A DNA stretch of 64,000 bases from Ulvibacterium marinum (lineage in GTDB: Bacteria; Bacteroidota; Bacteroidia; Flavobacteriales; Flavobacteriaceae). A program made the position numbers and the translations under genes. The DNA lies in contig NZ_RBCJ01000002.1 of the NCBI RefSeq assembly GCF_003626755.1, positions 620,001-684,000 of the forward strand. The letters are read 5' to 3'. This document shows positions 54,053 through 64,000 of this stretch, piece after piece. The notes beneath the pieces are model-generated. The model ran no database searches. It was given only the letters and a program-made list of their open reading frames with translations, and had not been told where the DNA came from. Numbering within the stretch: position 1 is the first letter of the stretch; each line of letters opens with the position of its first letter.

Positions 54053-54964
54053 TTACTCCAACTCGGGTTCGATCTGATTCAGTTCTATGTTCTTGTGCTT
54101 TGCATAGTTAAAGCCACTCTCCCACCAATTGGTCATTTTCTCCTTGTTAAAAATCAGGGAATTGGTAGTCAATACCGTTGGTGTAAAGTAGAAGTTAATA
54201 ATGGCGTCATTATGATTGGCAACAAATTTTCCGATACGGATGTTCTGCCGCTCTATCCTATCCAACATAAAGGCGAACATATTGGTTAAAAGGGCGAATG
54301 CGTTCCTGGACGGCAATCGATTGAAATGGGTAACCTCGGTCTGTAGAATTATAGCATCTATTTCTGTTGCCCCCCTTTTGATGGCCTCCTCAATGGGCAC
54401 CATATTGCCCAGGCCTCCATCCGCATATTCGCATCCATCTTTGCGTACCAAGCTCATAAAAGGGGTATAGTTGCAGGAGATCCAGATCCATTCACAGAAA
54501 TCATCATAACTGTAATCATTGATGCTTTTATACTCCACTTGGTTCAAGGACAGGTTGGAAACCGTAACAACAATGTTCTTAGGGCCATTTTTCAAATTCT
54601 CAAACTCTTCAACCGTAAGGGTATTCTTAATCAATTCCAATAGGTTATGACTTTCCCCAAAAGTTTTACTGCCGTTATAAAAGTTTTTGAACACATTCCA
54701 GTGATTGATGGCGATGTTATCGACCCCATGTTTATTTTGAATCAGGAAAGGGCAATTGCTAAAGATACTATCCTGATTTACCGAAGTGTATACTTCCTTG
54801 ATCTTGTCGATTTTTTGAAGGGCCAAATGAGAGATAAGCAGGCTGCCCGTTGAAGTCCCAAGAAACAAATCATAATCGTGCCCCAATTCCCGCATCAGGT
54901 ATTGGGCCACACCACCACCAAAAGCGCCCTTGCTACCTCCTCCAGAAATCACCATTGCCCGCAT
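54053..54964 (-). CDS. patatin-like phospholipase
   Basis: 303 residues with the patatin Ser-Asp dyad: the oxyanion loop SGGGSKGAFGGG at the start, the nucleophile in GTSTG (GxSxG), and DGG in YADGGLGNMVP. No signal peptide, so probably a cytoplasmic or membrane-peripheral lipid acyl hydrolase. It is encoded 1 bp after the M1 aminopeptidase gene on the same strand and is co-transcribed with it. Confidence 0.9.
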   Translation of the reverse strand: MRAMVISGGGSKGAFGGGVAQYLMRELGHDYDLFLGTSTGSLLISHLALQKIDKIKEVYTSVNQDSIFSNCPFLIQNKHGVDNIAINHWNVFKNFYNGSKTFGESHNLLELIKNTLTVEEFENLKNGPKNIVVTVSNLSLNQVEYKSINDYSYDDFCEWIWISCNYTPFMSLVRKDGCEYADGGLGNMVPIEEAIKRGATEIDAIILQTEVTHFNRLPSRNAFALLTNMFAFMLDRIERQNIRIGKFVANHNDAIINFYFTPTVLTTNSLIFNKEKMTNWWESGFNYAKHKNIELNQIEPELE

Positions 54965-54965
54965 C

Positions 54966-57044
54966 TTACTTTACTTTGCTTTCTATATAACGCCGTTCCT
55001 CCGGCTTTAGTTTTCCCAAAAGGGACATAATACGCTCTTTATAAACTTGATCCTTTAATAATTCCACCATTAAATTTCTGGAGAATTTTTTGAACTGCCA
55101 TGAATGATGTGTGGTTGCCTCAGCCAAATCCAGTAGATTACTGTCCTTAAAACCAAAGGCTTCATTTAGATATTGAAAAGCACCTTGACGTACTTCAAAA
55201 GAATATTCCGGTGCTGTATAACCACTCAACTCATCAAAATACAATTTGGTATTTCTTCCTTCATAGCCTTCCGTTAAAATGGCCAGGGTCAACCACATGA
55301 GGCGGACGTTCTTATTTGGAAAGCCTATGGTTTCCTTTGTCTTTTCTAAATAACTATTTCTTTCTTCCGGATAGGCCATCCATAACTTGAAGAGGGTATT
55401 CTCCAGTGTAACATAGCTATTGTCATTTAAAAGGGTCTCAAACTTCTCCTTGGGATAGTCCTTGGCATCTTGGATGCTTAATGCCAAAGCCTGCCGCAGT
55501 TCCAGCGTATTGGAATCCAAGACACGGTCAATGATTTCCTCCGGCATTGTCCGGAGAAAATTTTGGATCATATATTTCTTTAATTGTATAGAATTTGTAC
55601 CGTTCCAATAGGATGTATAGTCTATATCATCGCTTTCTTGGCTTTTCAGCGCTGCCTGTAGGGCAAATAATGATTTTAGGGGTTCTGATTTTTCGGCCAA
55701 TTTCTCTTGTGCTACTTTGAAAGGAAGTGCAGTATCTTCCAGCCACACTTTTACGTAGTGGGACAAGTCTGCACCACTTGATTTTTCCATTTCTTGAATG
55801 AAACTGGGCACCGTTACATTCGCAAAAGCATATTTCTCCAAATAGGACTGGATTCCCTTTTTAAAGGCCACATCCCCTATCCGATCCCGTAGCATAAAAA
55901 TGGCCCAGGCCCCTTTTTCGTAAAACGTTAGACTACTTGCCCTTGGGTCCAAAAGGCTCTGCCCCTGCCCCTTTTCAATTGAATTTTGAAGTGCCGTTAA
56001 AGTTTCGAACAACTTCCAATAAAAATGCTCCTCTCCAAAAAGCTCCTTTTCGGTCAAATAGGCATAATAGGTAGCGAAGCCTTCATGTAACCAATGGTGA
56101 CTTCCACTTTTTTCCGTAACCAGATTTCCAAACCATTGATGGGCCAATTCATGGGCATTTACATTTACATAATTCTTGTCCATAAATGCGACCGAATCAA
56201 TGACATAGGCATCTGAAAAAATCGTGCAGCCCGTATTCTCCATTCCTGCATACAGAAAGTCGTGGACAGGAACTTGTTTGTAATTCTGCCAAGGATACGC
56301 AACCCCGATTTCCTCCTCCAGAAAATCAAAGATTTCCTTAGTATATCGATAGGTAGGTTCAACACGTTCACTATCCTTTGGATAAAAATAGTTTTTTATA
56401 GGTGTACCATTTGCAGATGTCAATTGCTGCTTTTCATATATCCCGATGGCAAAAGCCAAAAGATAGCTGCTCATAGGGTCTTTCATGTCAAAAGACCATG
56501 TTTTTAAGGAATTCTTTTCTTGAATTGCAACCAACTTCCCATTGGCAATAATTTCATAATTCTTATCAAAAGTGATGTTCAGGTCAAACTCCACCTTTTC
56601 CGTCATATCATCAAAACTGGGAAGCCAATAACTAGTATATTTTCCCTGACCTTGTGTCCATATTTGATCATTGTTTGGATTGTCATCGTTCCAATTCATA
56701 AAATAGACGGTTTGTTTGGGCCCGGCCGTGTAATCAAGTTTCAGTTTGTAAGACTTCCCTCCTTTCAATTTTTTCTTTAAGGAAACTGTGTTTCCCGAAT
56801 TGGAATACTTGACTATTCTATCGTTCAAACGTACCGATGTAAATTCCATATTCCTGGCATCCAAAAAAACGGAATCCACATCTTGAAATACCTCAAATTT
56901 ATATATCACCGAGCCTTCTAAACGTCCCTCCCTTGCAAAAGGCACTATTTGGGCTTCGCCATGAATGAAGTTTACCTTATCCTGACGCTGGGTCAATACA
57001 AATACGCTTTGAAAAAGAAAAAGAACCGTAATAAGTTGCTTCAT
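54966..57044 (-). CDS. M1-family zinc aminopeptidase, exported
   Basis: 692 residues with signal peptide (1-18). The full zinc site is present: HELAHQWF followed by WLHEGFATYY (HExxH-x18-E), with AGMENTGC as the GAMEN-type exopeptidase loop. It should trim peptides in the periplasm. It forms a two-gene unit with the patatin gene. It contrasts with the pseudo-M1 protein at 23016, which has lost the same ligands. A minus-strand TAAATTTG at 57077-57070 may be its -7 element. Confidence 0.93.
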   Translation of the reverse strand: MKQLITVLFLFQSVFVLTQRQDKVNFIHGEAQIVPFAREGRLEGSVIYKFEVFQDVDSVFLDARNMEFTSVRLNDRIVKYSNSGNTVSLKKKLKGGKSYKLKLDYTAGPKQTVYFMNWNDDNPNNDQIWTQGQGKYTSYWLPSFDDMTEKVEFDLNITFDKNYEIIANGKLVAIQEKNSLKTWSFDMKDPMSSYLLAFAIGIYEKQQLTSANGTPIKNYFYPKDSERVEPTYRYTKEIFDFLEEEIGVAYPWQNYKQVPVHDFLYAGMENTGCTIFSDAYVIDSVAFMDKNYVNVNAHELAHQWFGNLVTEKSGSHHWLHEGFATYYAYLTEKELFGEEHFYWKLFETLTALQNSIEKGQGQSLLDPRASSLTFYEKGAWAIFMLRDRIGDVAFKKGIQSYLEKYAFANVTVPSFIQEMEKSSGADLSHYVKVWLEDTALPFKVAQEKLAEKSEPLKSLFALQAALKSQESDDIDYTSYWNGTNSIQLKKYMIQNFLRTMPEEIIDRVLDSNTLELRQALALSIQDAKDYPKEKFETLLNDNSYVTLENTLFKLWMAYPEERNSYLEKTKETIGFPNKNVRLMWLTLAILTEGYEGRNTKLYFDELSGYTAPEYSFEVRQGAFQYLNEAFGFKDSNLLDLAEATTHHSWQFKKFSRNLMVELLKDQVYKERIMSLLGKLKPEERRYIESKVK

Positions 57045-57125
57045 AAGTGCTGTACTACAAAACTTGAACCAAATTTAGCATTTTAGTTTATTGGAGTTGA
57101 GGAACGCTTGTCCTATTTTAGTCCT

Positions 57126-59231
57126 ATGAACACCAATATGCTACAGACTCCCATTACGTACCTCAAAGGTGTTGGTCCCAATCGGGCGGAAACACTACAA
57201 TCGGAGCTGGGCATTGCCACCTATCAAGATCTCATCAACCTATTTCCAAATCGATATATCGATAGGACCCAGTATTATAAAATTACCCATTTACAGCGCA
57301 GCAATGCAGATGTTCAGGTTATTGGTAAAATCATCCACATCAAAACCGTAGAGCAAAAAAGAGGGAAACGTCTGGTAGCTACTTTTATTGACGAAACCGG
57401 TGACATGGAGCTCGTATGGTTTAGGGGACAAAAATGGATTCGGGAAAATCTAAAACTCAATACCCCCTACGTGGTTTTTGGAAGATGTAATTGGTACAAC
57501 GGGAAATTCTCCATGCCGCATCCCGATATGGAATTGTTGGCCGATCATGAAAAGGGCCTTAAAATAGCAATGCAACCTGTTTATCCATCCACGGAAAAAC
57601 TTTCCAATAAAGGCATTACCAACCGGGTCATCAATAAAATGATGCAGCAATTGTTTTTGGAAAGTAATGGCCAGTTTTCGGAAACACTTTCTGACAAAAT
57701 CCTTTTTGAACTACAATTACTGTCAAAAAGTGAATCGCTATTTAACATCCACTTTCCAAAAAATCAGGAATTGCTGGCCAAGGCCCAATTTCGTTTAAAG
57801 TTCGAGGAACTCTTTTACATACAACTACAACTCATTTCCAAGAAATTATTACGTAAACAAAAAATAAAGGGCTTCAATTTTAATCAGGTGGGCGAGCTCT
57901 TCAACACCTTTTATAGGGACCATCTTCCTTTTGAACTGACCAATGCACAAAAGCGGGTGATTAAGGAAATTAGGGCGGATTTGGGGAGCAATGCCCAAAT
58001 GAACCGCCTGCTTCAAGGTGATGTGGGTTCGGGGAAAACAATAGTTGCCCTTATGATTATGCTCCTGGCCATAGACAATGGTTTTCAAGCATGTTTAATG
58101 GCCCCGACCGAGATTCTCGCTCAGCAGCATTACAACGGTATTAAAGAGTTATTGGAAAGTACCGGGGTTACCTGTGAATTGTTGACCGGATCGGTAAAAA
58201 AGTCTGCCAGAACACCAATTCATGAACAATTGGAAAATGGTGAATTGCATATTCTGATCGGCACTCATGCAGTGTTGGAGGATAAGGTACAGTTTAAAAA
58301 CTTAGGACTGGCCATCGTGGACGAGCAACATCGGTTTGGTGTAGCCCAACGCAGTAAACTTTGGCATAAGAACGAGGTTCCACCACACATTTTGGTCATG
58401 ACGGCCACCCCTATTCCCCGAACCTTGGCCATGAGTCTGTACGGTGATTTGGATATTTCGGTCATTGATGAGCTGCCTCCAGGAAGAAAACCTATAAAAA
58501 CAGTTCATCGTTATGATTCAAATCGACTTAAAGTTTTCCGTTTTATTAAGGACGAAATTAAAAAAGAAAGGCAAATCTATGTGGTATACCCATTGATCCA
58601 GGAATCCGAAGCTTTGGATTACAAAGATCTGATGGACGGGTACGAAAGTATCGTAAGGGACTTCCCCTTACCCGACTATCAAATTTCCATTGTTCATGGC
58701 AAAATGAAACCGGCCGATAAAGATTATGAAATGGAACGTTTCGTTAAAGGGGAGACGAATATCATGATAGCTACAACGGTCATTGAAGTTGGGGTAAACG
58801 TACCCAATGCCTCCGTAATGATCATAGAAAGTGCAGAGCGTTTTGGCCTATCCCAATTGCACCAACTACGGGGAAGGGTGGGTCGTGGGGCCGATCAAAG
58901 TTATTGTATATTAATGACCAGCCATAAGCTCTCTTCCGAAGCCAAAACCAGGCTAGAGACCATGGTACGGACCAATGACGGTTTTGAAATTGCCGAAGTG
59001 GACTTAAAACTTCGGGGACCAGGGGATTTAATGGGCACCCAACAAAGTGGTATTCTTAATCTAAAAATTGCAGATATCGTAAAGGACAATGATATTTTGA
59101 AAACCGCTCGGCATTATGCTATACAAACATTGAAAAACGACCCTAATTTAGAACAACCGAACAATTTGATTGTCCGTCATACCTATAACCAATTAGTAAA
59201 ACACAAGAATATTTGGACATATATAAGCTAG
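57126..59231 (+). CDS. recG: ATP-dependent DNA helicase RecG
   Basis: 701 residues from the ATG at 57126, which begins just before LQTPITYLKGVGP, the family's usual start; a TTG at 57108 is less likely. N-terminal wedge/OB domain, then Walker A GDVGSGKT, DEQH box IVDEQHRFGV, TATPIPRT and QLRGRVGRG. RecG remodels stalled replication forks and Holliday junctions. It is transcribed away from the M1 gene and ends at a bidirectional terminator. Confidence 0.95.
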   Translation: MNTNMLQTPITYLKGVGPNRAETLQSELGIATYQDLINLFPNRYIDRTQYYKITHLQRSNADVQVIGKIIHIKTVEQKRGKRLVATFIDETGDMELVWFRGQKWIRENLKLNTPYVVFGRCNWYNGKFSMPHPDMELLADHEKGLKIAMQPVYPSTEKLSNKGITNRVINKMMQQLFLESNGQFSETLSDKILFELQLLSKSESLFNIHFPKNQELLAKAQFRLKFEELFYIQLQLISKKLLRKQKIKGFNFNQVGELFNTFYRDHLPFELTNAQKRVIKEIRADLGSNAQMNRLLQGDVGSGKTIVALMIMLLAIDNGFQACLMAPTEILAQQHYNGIKELLESTGVTCELLTGSVKKSARTPIHEQLENGELHILIGTHAVLEDKVQFKNLGLAIVDEQHRFGVAQRSKLWHKNEVPPHILVMTATPIPRTLAMSLYGDLDISVIDELPPGRKPIKTVHRYDSNRLKVFRFIKDEIKKERQIYVVYPLIQESEALDYKDLMDGYESIVRDFPLPDYQISIVHGKMKPADKDYEMERFVKGETNIMIATTVIEVGVNVPNASVMIIESAERFGLSQLHQLRGRVGRGADQSYCILMTSHKLSSEAKTRLETMVRTNDGFEIAEVDLKLRGPGDLMGTQQSGILNLKIADIVKDNDILKTARHYAIQTLKNDPNLEQPNNLIVRHTYNQLVKHKNIWTYIS

Positions 59232-59243
59232 TATCCTTAAAAC

Positions 59244-59276
59244 AAAAGCCCGACCAAAGTCGGGCTTTACTTTTTT
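59244..59276. terminator. Bidirectional terminator between recG and the DUF2911 gene
   Basis: A 10-bp stem, AAAGCCCGAC against GTCGGGCTTT, closes a 4-nt CAAA loop, with a T-run after it (59271-59276) and A residues before it, serving both convergent genes. Confidence 0.82.
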
Positions 59277-59291
59277 CATGCAATTCGTTTT

Positions 59292-60401
59292 TTAATTGAT
59301 GCCTTCCCCGTTCTCGAGTTTGGTGATATTGTCCGCAATGGCGTTCTTGTTTACGGCATCAGGGGCCCTTCCTGCTGCAACTTTAATATGTTTGAGTGCT
59401 GATTTATAGTTACCTACAGCGGAATAACCTCTAGCAAGCCCATAATCTACCGGCCAAGTTCCCTTGTTCTTTTTGGCGTTAATCTTAAATACTTCCAAGG
59501 CTTTTTCCTTTTTCCCCTGGGCTATTAATTGCCTACCATAACCATGTATCTCAAAGACCGTGGCCATTTCCAGGGCCTCATCCATGAGGGCTTCTGCTTC
59601 TGCAGTTTTTCCTTGTTTGGTCAAAATCTGTGATTTTATATTCAGGTTATTGTAGTTCTTCTCACTAAAGAACTGACCCGCAATGGCGGCATCTATCCAG
59701 CCCAGTGCCTCGTCCAAATCCCCATCATTGTTCAACGCAAAGTTTGCGGCCTGCTCCCAAGATTGTCTATTAAACCCTTGTACATTTTGCAACTTGTGGC
59801 GGATATCGGCCAATACTACATCGGTTACATCCACCTCAATTTTAAATGGAATCTGTTTCTTCTCCCAGTTAAGGGCCAGGACGGCTGAATTGGCATCAAC
59901 ATTTTCAAAGGTAAATGTAAGTTGCTCGGTATGTGGAATTTCCTTGGTTTCAACATCTACCCGGAGAGCATCTTCGGAAGGCTCATAAAAATAACTGCCC
60001 CATGCGCCATGGTTCTTTGAGAAAATTATGGTTGCTCCTCCATCTTCTTCAACTACCATATGAAGACCATATTTTCCAGCCGCCAAAGGTTGACCTTCTA
60101 TTTTAACATCATCGGTGAATTTGATTATCGTATTTTCATTGGCACCGGCCCTCCATGGGGACTCCTTGGCGGTTCCAAATCCTAAGTTATTCATACCATA
60201 TGGAACTAGGCTTCCCCAAATTTCCCTGTCGTTTACACTTGGTCTGGAATAAGCAACCGAGATATCCGTAATTCCTAATTGTTGAGATACTTTAGCCATT
60301 TGACTCCCCCTAGGCAGATCTAACTGGGCAATGGCTTCTGTCATAAGAAACAACGAACCTAATAAAGCAAGCATTAGGCATTTCTTGTAAAAATGTTTCA
60401 T
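59292..60401 (-). CDS. DUF2911 domain protein with TPR-like C-terminus, exported
   Basis: 369 residues with a signal peptide ending at AIAQ. The DUF2911 domain (about 27-185) has the family's RPSVNDREIWGSLVPYG, WRAGANENTIIKF and FSKNHGAWGSYFY. The rest is helical with TPR-like spacing (NFALNNDGDLDEALGWIDAA, then ILTKQGKTAEAEALMDEAL). DUF2911 proteins are common exported proteins in Bacteroidetes; the function is unknown. It is divergent from leuC. Confidence 0.85.
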   Translation of the reverse strand: MKHFYKKCLMLALLGSLFLMTEAIAQLDLPRGSQMAKVSQQLGITDISVAYSRPSVNDREIWGSLVPYGMNNLGFGTAKESPWRAGANENTIIKFTDDVKIEGQPLAAGKYGLHMVVEEDGGATIIFSKNHGAWGSYFYEPSEDALRVDVETKEIPHTEQLTFTFENVDANSAVLALNWEKKQIPFKIEVDVTDVVLADIRHKLQNVQGFNRQSWEQAANFALNNDGDLDEALGWIDAAIAGQFFSEKNYNNLNIKSQILTKQGKTAEAEALMDEALEMATVFEIHGYGRQLIAQGKKEKALEVFKINAKKNKGTWPVDYGLARGYSAVGNYKSALKHIKVAAGRAPDAVNKNAIADNITKLENGEGIN

Positions 60402-60616
60402 AAGTTCTTTTTTTGATTTATAAAATTGATTGAGCAGTTCATCTTACAAGGTATTTATACCAAAAGCTCAAAACCGTTACTATTGTGTTAAAATTGGAAT
60501 TCAGTATGTTAAACAAAAAGCCAACCGACTCAAAATTCTGCGAATTAGTTTGATGTATATGTTGTTGAACATCGTAATTTTCCATAGCAATAATTTCCTA
60601 AAACCACTCCATTTCA

Positions 60617-60624
60617 TAGTTTTG
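60617..60624 (+). promoter_or_regulatory. Candidate -7 element (TAGTTTTG) for the leu genes
   Basis: Exact TAnnTTTG match 22 bp before the leuC ATG at 60647. No TTG lies at proper spacing. A GGGGAG at 60637-60642 may serve as a ribosome-binding site and supports the start at 60647 over 60635. Confidence 0.4.
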
Positions 60625-60646
60625 TACGCTTATAATGGGGAGAAAT

Positions 60647-62065
60647 ATGAGTACGAAAAGAACATTATTTGACAAAGTTTGGGATTCTCACGTGGTACAA
60701 CACATTGAAAATGGTCCCGATGTTTTATTTATCGATAGGCATATGGTGCACGAAGTGACCAGTCCTGTTGCCTTTTTGGGCATAAAAAATAGGGGTATTA
60801 AAGTCATGCATCCTGAAAAGACGTTTGCCACGGCCGATCATAATACACCGACTATAAATCAACATCTACCCGTCCAAGATCCACTTTCGGCCAATCAGTT
60901 AAAAGCTTTGGAGGAAAATGCCAATGCTCATGGAATTTCCTATTGGGGACTGGGGCACGAAAAAAATGGTATCGTTCATGTCGTTGGTCCGGAATATGGT
61001 ATTACGCTACCTGGTGCAACTATAGTCTGTGGAGATTCACATACCTCTACCCATGGCGCTTTCGGTGCCATTGCTTTTGGAATAGGTACTTCTGAAGTGG
61101 AGATGGTCCTGGCCACACAATGTATTATGCAGACCAAGCCCAAAAGTATGCGTATTAACATAGAAGGAACGCTAAGCAAGGCTGTAACGCCAAAAGACGT
61201 TGCGCTGTATATTATTTCCCAGCTCACCACTTCCGGTGCCACAGGTTATTTTGTGGAATATGCCGGAGAGGTATTTCGGAATATGAGTATGGAAGGTCGT
61301 ATGACCGTCTGCAACCTTAGTATTGAAATGGGAGCACGTGGTGGAATGATAGCTCCTGACGAAAAAACATTCGACTATGTAAAAGGAAGGGAATTTGCAC
61401 CAAAAGGCGATGATTGGGATAAAGCCATGGCCTTTTGGAAAACCTTGCCAACAGAAGATGGCGCTGAATTTGACAAAGAGGTCACCTTTGATGCCGCCAA
61501 TATAGAACCTATGATTACCTATGGCACCAACCCTGGAATGGGTATCGGAATTTCAAATGGTATCCCCGATGCCGAATCAGTTGAAGGTGGAGTGGCCACC
61601 TATAAAAAATCACTTCAGTATATGGATTTTAGTGAAGGCGATAGTATGATGGGTAAAAAAATAGACTATGTCTTCCTCGGAAGTTGTACCAATGGTAGAA
61701 TCGAGGATTTTAGAGCGTTTGCGTCCATCATAAAAGGTAGAAAGAAAGCCGATAATGTTACGGCTTGGTTGGTGCCTGGTTCCCATAAGGTGGAAACGGC
61801 CATTAAGGAAGAAGGTATCCTTGATATTTTAAATGAAGCCGGATTTGAATTGCGCGAACCGGGTTGTTCCGCTTGTTTGGCCATGAACGAGGATAAGATT
61901 CCCGCAGGAAAATATGCCGTCAGCACTTCCAATAGAAATTTTGAAGGAAGACAAGGTCCCGGGGCAAGGACATTATTGGCCAGTCCTTTAGTTGCGGCAG
62001 CCGCAGCCGTCACGGGCAAGGTAACCGATCCCCGTGAATTGATGGAAGAAATTCTTGCCGGTTAA
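60647..62065 (+). CDS. leuC: 3-isopropylmalate dehydratase large subunit
   Basis: 472 residues from the ATG at 60647, preceded by a GGGGAG ribosome-binding-like stretch; the ATG at 60635 adds only MGRN. Aconitase-fold features: [12 protein letters not shown], and the 4Fe-4S cysteines in [11 protein letters not shown] and [10 protein letters not shown]. With LeuD it isomerises 2-isopropylmalate to 3-isopropylmalate in leucine synthesis. Followed by leuD after 88 bp and by a leuA-type gene. Confidence 0.96.
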   Translation: MSTKRTLFDKVWDSHVVQHIENGPDVLFIDRHMVHEVTSPVAFLGIKNRGIKVMHPEKTFATADHNTPTINQHLPVQDPLSANQLKALEENANAHGISYWGLGHEKNGIVHVVGPEYGITLPGATIVCGDSHTSTHGAFGAIAFGIGTSEVEMVLATQCIMQTKPKSMRINIEGTLSKAVTPKDVALYIISQLTTSGATGYFVEYAGEVFRNMSMEGRMTVCNLSIEMGARGGMIAPDEKTFDYVKGREFAPKGDDWDKAMAFWKTLPTEDGAEFDKEVTFDAANIEPMITYGTNPGMGIGISNGIPDAESVEGGVATYKKSLQYMDFSEGDSMMGKKIDYVFLGSCTNGRIEDFRAFASIIKGRKKADNVTAWLVPGSHKVETAIKEEGILDILNEAGFELREPGCSACLAMNEDKIPAGKYAVSTSNRNFEGRQGPGARTLLASPLVAAAAAVTGKVTDPRELMEEILAG

Positions 62066-62153
62066 ACGTTGTCGGTTGCTAGTACTAGTCAAAATACTAA
62101 CATACTCAACTAAAACCATTAACCAAAAACCAGAAACGAACAACTTGTAAAAA

Positions 62154-62750
62154 ATGGCATACGATAAATTCAATATACTTACAACATCGGGCGTACCACT
62201 TCCCATAGAGAATGTGGATACCGATCAGATAATTCCAGCGCGATTCCTTAAAGCAACAGAGCGAAAAGGATTTGGCGACAACCTATTTCGTGATTGGCGA
62301 TACAATTCCGACGATAGTCCAAAAAAAGATTTCGTGTTGAACAACCCAAAATACAGCGGACGTATATTGGTCGGTGGTAAAAATTTTGGATCAGGTTCTT
62401 CTCGTGAGCATGCAGCGTGGGCCATTTACGATTATGGTTTTCGGTGTGTGGTCTCTAGTTTTTTTGCCGATATATTTCGTAACAACTGTCTCAATATTGG
62501 GGTACTTCCGGTTCAGGTCAGTCCTGAATTTTTGGAAAAAATATTCCTGGCTATCGAGGCCGACCCTACTACTCAAATAGAGGTAAACCTCCCTGAACAG
62601 ACCATAACCATTCTTGAATCCGGTGAACACGAAAGTTTTGATATCAATGTCTATAAAAAAGCCAATATGCTGAATGGTTTTGACGACATTGACTATCTGT
62701 TGAACATCAAGGAACAGATTCAGGAATTTGCCGCAAATAGGCCTTTATAA
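62154..62750 (+). CDS. leuD: 3-isopropylmalate dehydratase small subunit
   Basis: 198 residues, full length. Family motifs VDTDQIIPARFL and GSGSSREHAAWA are intact. It forms the swivel domain that completes the active site of LeuC. Its start lies 88 bp after leuC and it is followed by the leuA-type gene after 115 bp. Confidence 0.96.
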   Translation: MAYDKFNILTTSGVPLPIENVDTDQIIPARFLKATERKGFGDNLFRDWRYNSDDSPKKDFVLNNPKYSGRILVGGKNFGSGSSREHAAWAIYDYGFRCVVSSFFADIFRNNCLNIGVLPVQVSPEFLEKIFLAIEADPTTQIEVNLPEQTITILESGEHESFDINVYKKANMLNGFDDIDYLLNIKEQIQEFAANRPL

Positions 62751-62865
62751 TAACTTAGGGGTTATAAAACGGACGGCTGACAACAATTAGCCTTGGTCGT
62801 CTTTTGAACCTGTAAAGATTCAGGGATTGCCACCTGCCGCTTATAATGATAGAAATACGAGAGAA

Positions 62866-64000
62866 ATGGGGAAGAGAAAACTGGAAATAATGGACACCAC
62901 CCTTAGGGATGGGGAACAGACCTCGGGGGTATCCTTTTCAGCATCGGAGAAATTGACTTTGGCCAAACTACTGTTGGACGAACTTAAGGTAGACCGTATA
63001 GAAATAGCATCTGCTCGGGTATCCAAAGGAGAATTGGAGGCCGTAAAACAGATTACGGAATGGGCTGCTTCAGAAAACTATCTTGATCGTATTGAGGTAC
63101 TTACCTTTGTAGATGGCGGTATTTCGCTTAAATGGATGGAAGAAGCCGGGGCAAAAGTCCAAAATTTATTGACCAAGGGATCTCTGAACCACTTAACACA
63201 CCAACTTAAGAAGACACCTGAACAGCATTTTTCCGATATCGCGGCCGTTTTTGATTTAGCCCAAAAGCAAGGTGTAACAACCAATGTCTACTTGGAGGAC
63301 TGGAGCAATGGTATGCGGAATTCCAAAGAATATGTATTTCAGTATCTCGATTTTTTGGCCACACAGCCCATAAAAAAACTGTTGCTTCCAGATACATTGG
63401 GGATTCTTACCCATACGGAAACCTTTGATTACTTGTCCGAAATCTTGGAGCGCTATCCTAGTTTTCATGTAGATTTCCACGGTCATAACGATTATGATCT
63501 GGGTGTCGCCAATATCATGGAAGCCGTTAAGGCTGGTTGTCATGGACTTCACCTAACCGTCAACGGAATGGGGGAACGGGCCGGTAATGCTCCCATGGCC
63601 AGCGCCGTGGCCGTAATAAACGATTTTTTACCTGAAGTAGAAATTGCCATTAACGAATCCTCGTTGTTCAAGGTAAGTAAATTGGTATCCGCTTTTACCG
63701 GTTTTGGCATACCTGCCAATAAACCCATTGTTGGGGATAATGTTTTTACCCAAACTGCTGGAATACATGCAGATGGAGACAATAAAAACAACTTATACTT
63801 CAACAGCCTATTGCCTGAACGGTTTGGTCGAAAACGAAAATACGCTTTGGGAAAAACCTCGGGCAAAGCGAATATCCAGAAGAACCTGCAGGAGTTGGGA
63901 CTCACCCTAAACGATGAGGAGCTGAAAAAAGTGACTGCCCGTATTATTGAATTAGGGGATAAAAAGGAGAAAGTAACCAAAGATGACCTGCCTTATATCA
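62866..64000 (+). CDS. 2-isopropylmalate synthase-type protein (LeuA2-like), 3' end outside window
   Basis: Open frame from the ATG at 62866 to the window edge (about 378 residues seen). DRE-TIM metallolyase motifs: MDTTLRDGEQTSGVSF at the start, FHGHNDYDLG, and NGMGERAGNAP, then HADGD. It condenses acetyl-CoA with a 2-oxoacid. Position after leuCD points to leucine (2-oxoisovalerate), though citramalate-synthase-type members of the same group use pyruvate. The regulatory C-terminal domain, if present, starts at or beyond the edge. Confidence 0.85.
   Translation, partial: MGKRKLEIMDTTLRDGEQTSGVSFSASEKLTLAKLLLDELKVDRIEIASARVSKGELEAVKQITEWAASENYLDRIEVLTFVDGGISLKWMEEAGAKVQNLLTKGSLNHLTHQLKKTPEQHFSDIAAVFDLAQKQGVTTNVYLEDWSNGMRNSKEYVFQYLDFLATQPIKKLLLPDTLGILTHTETFDYLSEILERYPSFHVDFHGHNDYDLGVANIMEAVKAGCHGLHLTVNGMGERAGNAPMASAVAVINDFLPEVEIAINESSLFKVSKLVSAFTGFGIPANKPIVGDNVFTQTAGIHADGDNKNNLYFNSLLPERFGRKRKYALGKTSGKANIQKNLQELGLTLNDEELKKVTARIIELGDKKEKVTKDDLPYI

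Noticed and set aside
60430-60672. 80-residue plus-strand frame between the DUF2911 gene and leuC
   Set aside because: No homology features, runs through the leuC promoter region and start, composition fits non-coding AT-rich DNA.
63549-63980. 143-residue minus-strand frame inside the leuA-type gene
   Set aside because: Antisense shadow of a gene with full family motifs; Ser/Phe-rich composition typical of shadows.

Overview
The window is a stretch of chromosome from a member of the Bacteroidota, most likely a marine Flavobacteriaceae. The pointers are: candidate promoters of the Bacteroidetes type (TTG, about 17-22 bp, then TAnnTTTG) instead of sigma70 boxes; few Shine-Dalgarno sequences; families typical of the phylum (DUF4369-TlpA lipoproteins, fused E1 alpha/beta 2-oxoacid dehydrogenase, DUF2911, HSDR_N_2, the HEVGH metalloprotease lipoproteins, large FAD/Fe-S fusion oxidases); and a double-glycine leader peptide. 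Genus cannot be fixed from the sequence alone. No rRNA, tRNA, insertion sequence, prophage or CRISPR array was seen. Gene density is high and only one gene-free gap exceeds 300 bp (14749-15088).

Layout. 1-14.7 kb: envelope and housekeeping genes (LpxH-like phosphoesterase, FAD/Fe-S oxidase, small barrel, thioredoxin-like lipoprotein, LVIVD-type lipoprotein, rhomboid, LpxL-like acyltransferase, sterol-desaturase-type hydroxylase, GlmM, ACP phosphodiesterase-like protein, gamma-glutamyltransferase) ending with a glutamate-receptor-like potassium channel. 15.1 kb: an isolated six-cysteine double-glycine peptide. 15.3-22.3 kb: a DNA-repair island, consisting of a self-cleaving S24 (LexA-like) repressor, divergent radical SAM and TIGR03915-type genes behind a symmetric operator array, an alkylation-repair glycosylase and uvrA. 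22.3-36.6 kb: LOG-type hydrolase, a pseudo-M1 peptidase fused to an outer-membrane barrel, fused E1 dehydrogenase, M16 peptidase, a kinase/aminotransferase-III fusion, DoxX, HolA, a lone HsdR-N nuclease domain and a glycosyltransferase. 36.6-43.4 kb: OmpA lipoprotein, HEVGH metalloprotease, YrdC-type protein and a UvrD-type helicase.

43.6-51 kb is a co-directional catabolic cluster in which every product carries an export signal: a Tat-type SelA-like PLP enzyme, two tandem COG3964-type deacetylases, a cytochrome-c-fused sorbosone-dehydrogenase-like lipoprotein and an M20 amidohydrolase. It looks like a periplasmic route for an N-acylated (possibly D-) amino acid or amino-sugar acid. 51-60 kb: GltB-domain protein, a degenerate OmpA paralog, an unknown single-TM protein, patatin, an active M1 peptidase, RecG and DUF2911. 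The right edge holds leuC-leuD and a 5' part of a leuA-type gene cut by the window.

The best candidates for something undescribed are the S24 repressor with its tandemly duplicated operator, the orphan cystine-rich peptide beside it, the exported SelA/deacetylase cluster with unusual metal ligands, the pseudo-peptidase barrel fusion, and the kinase/phospholyase-type fusion. All functions are read from motifs and family knowledge; no search was run.
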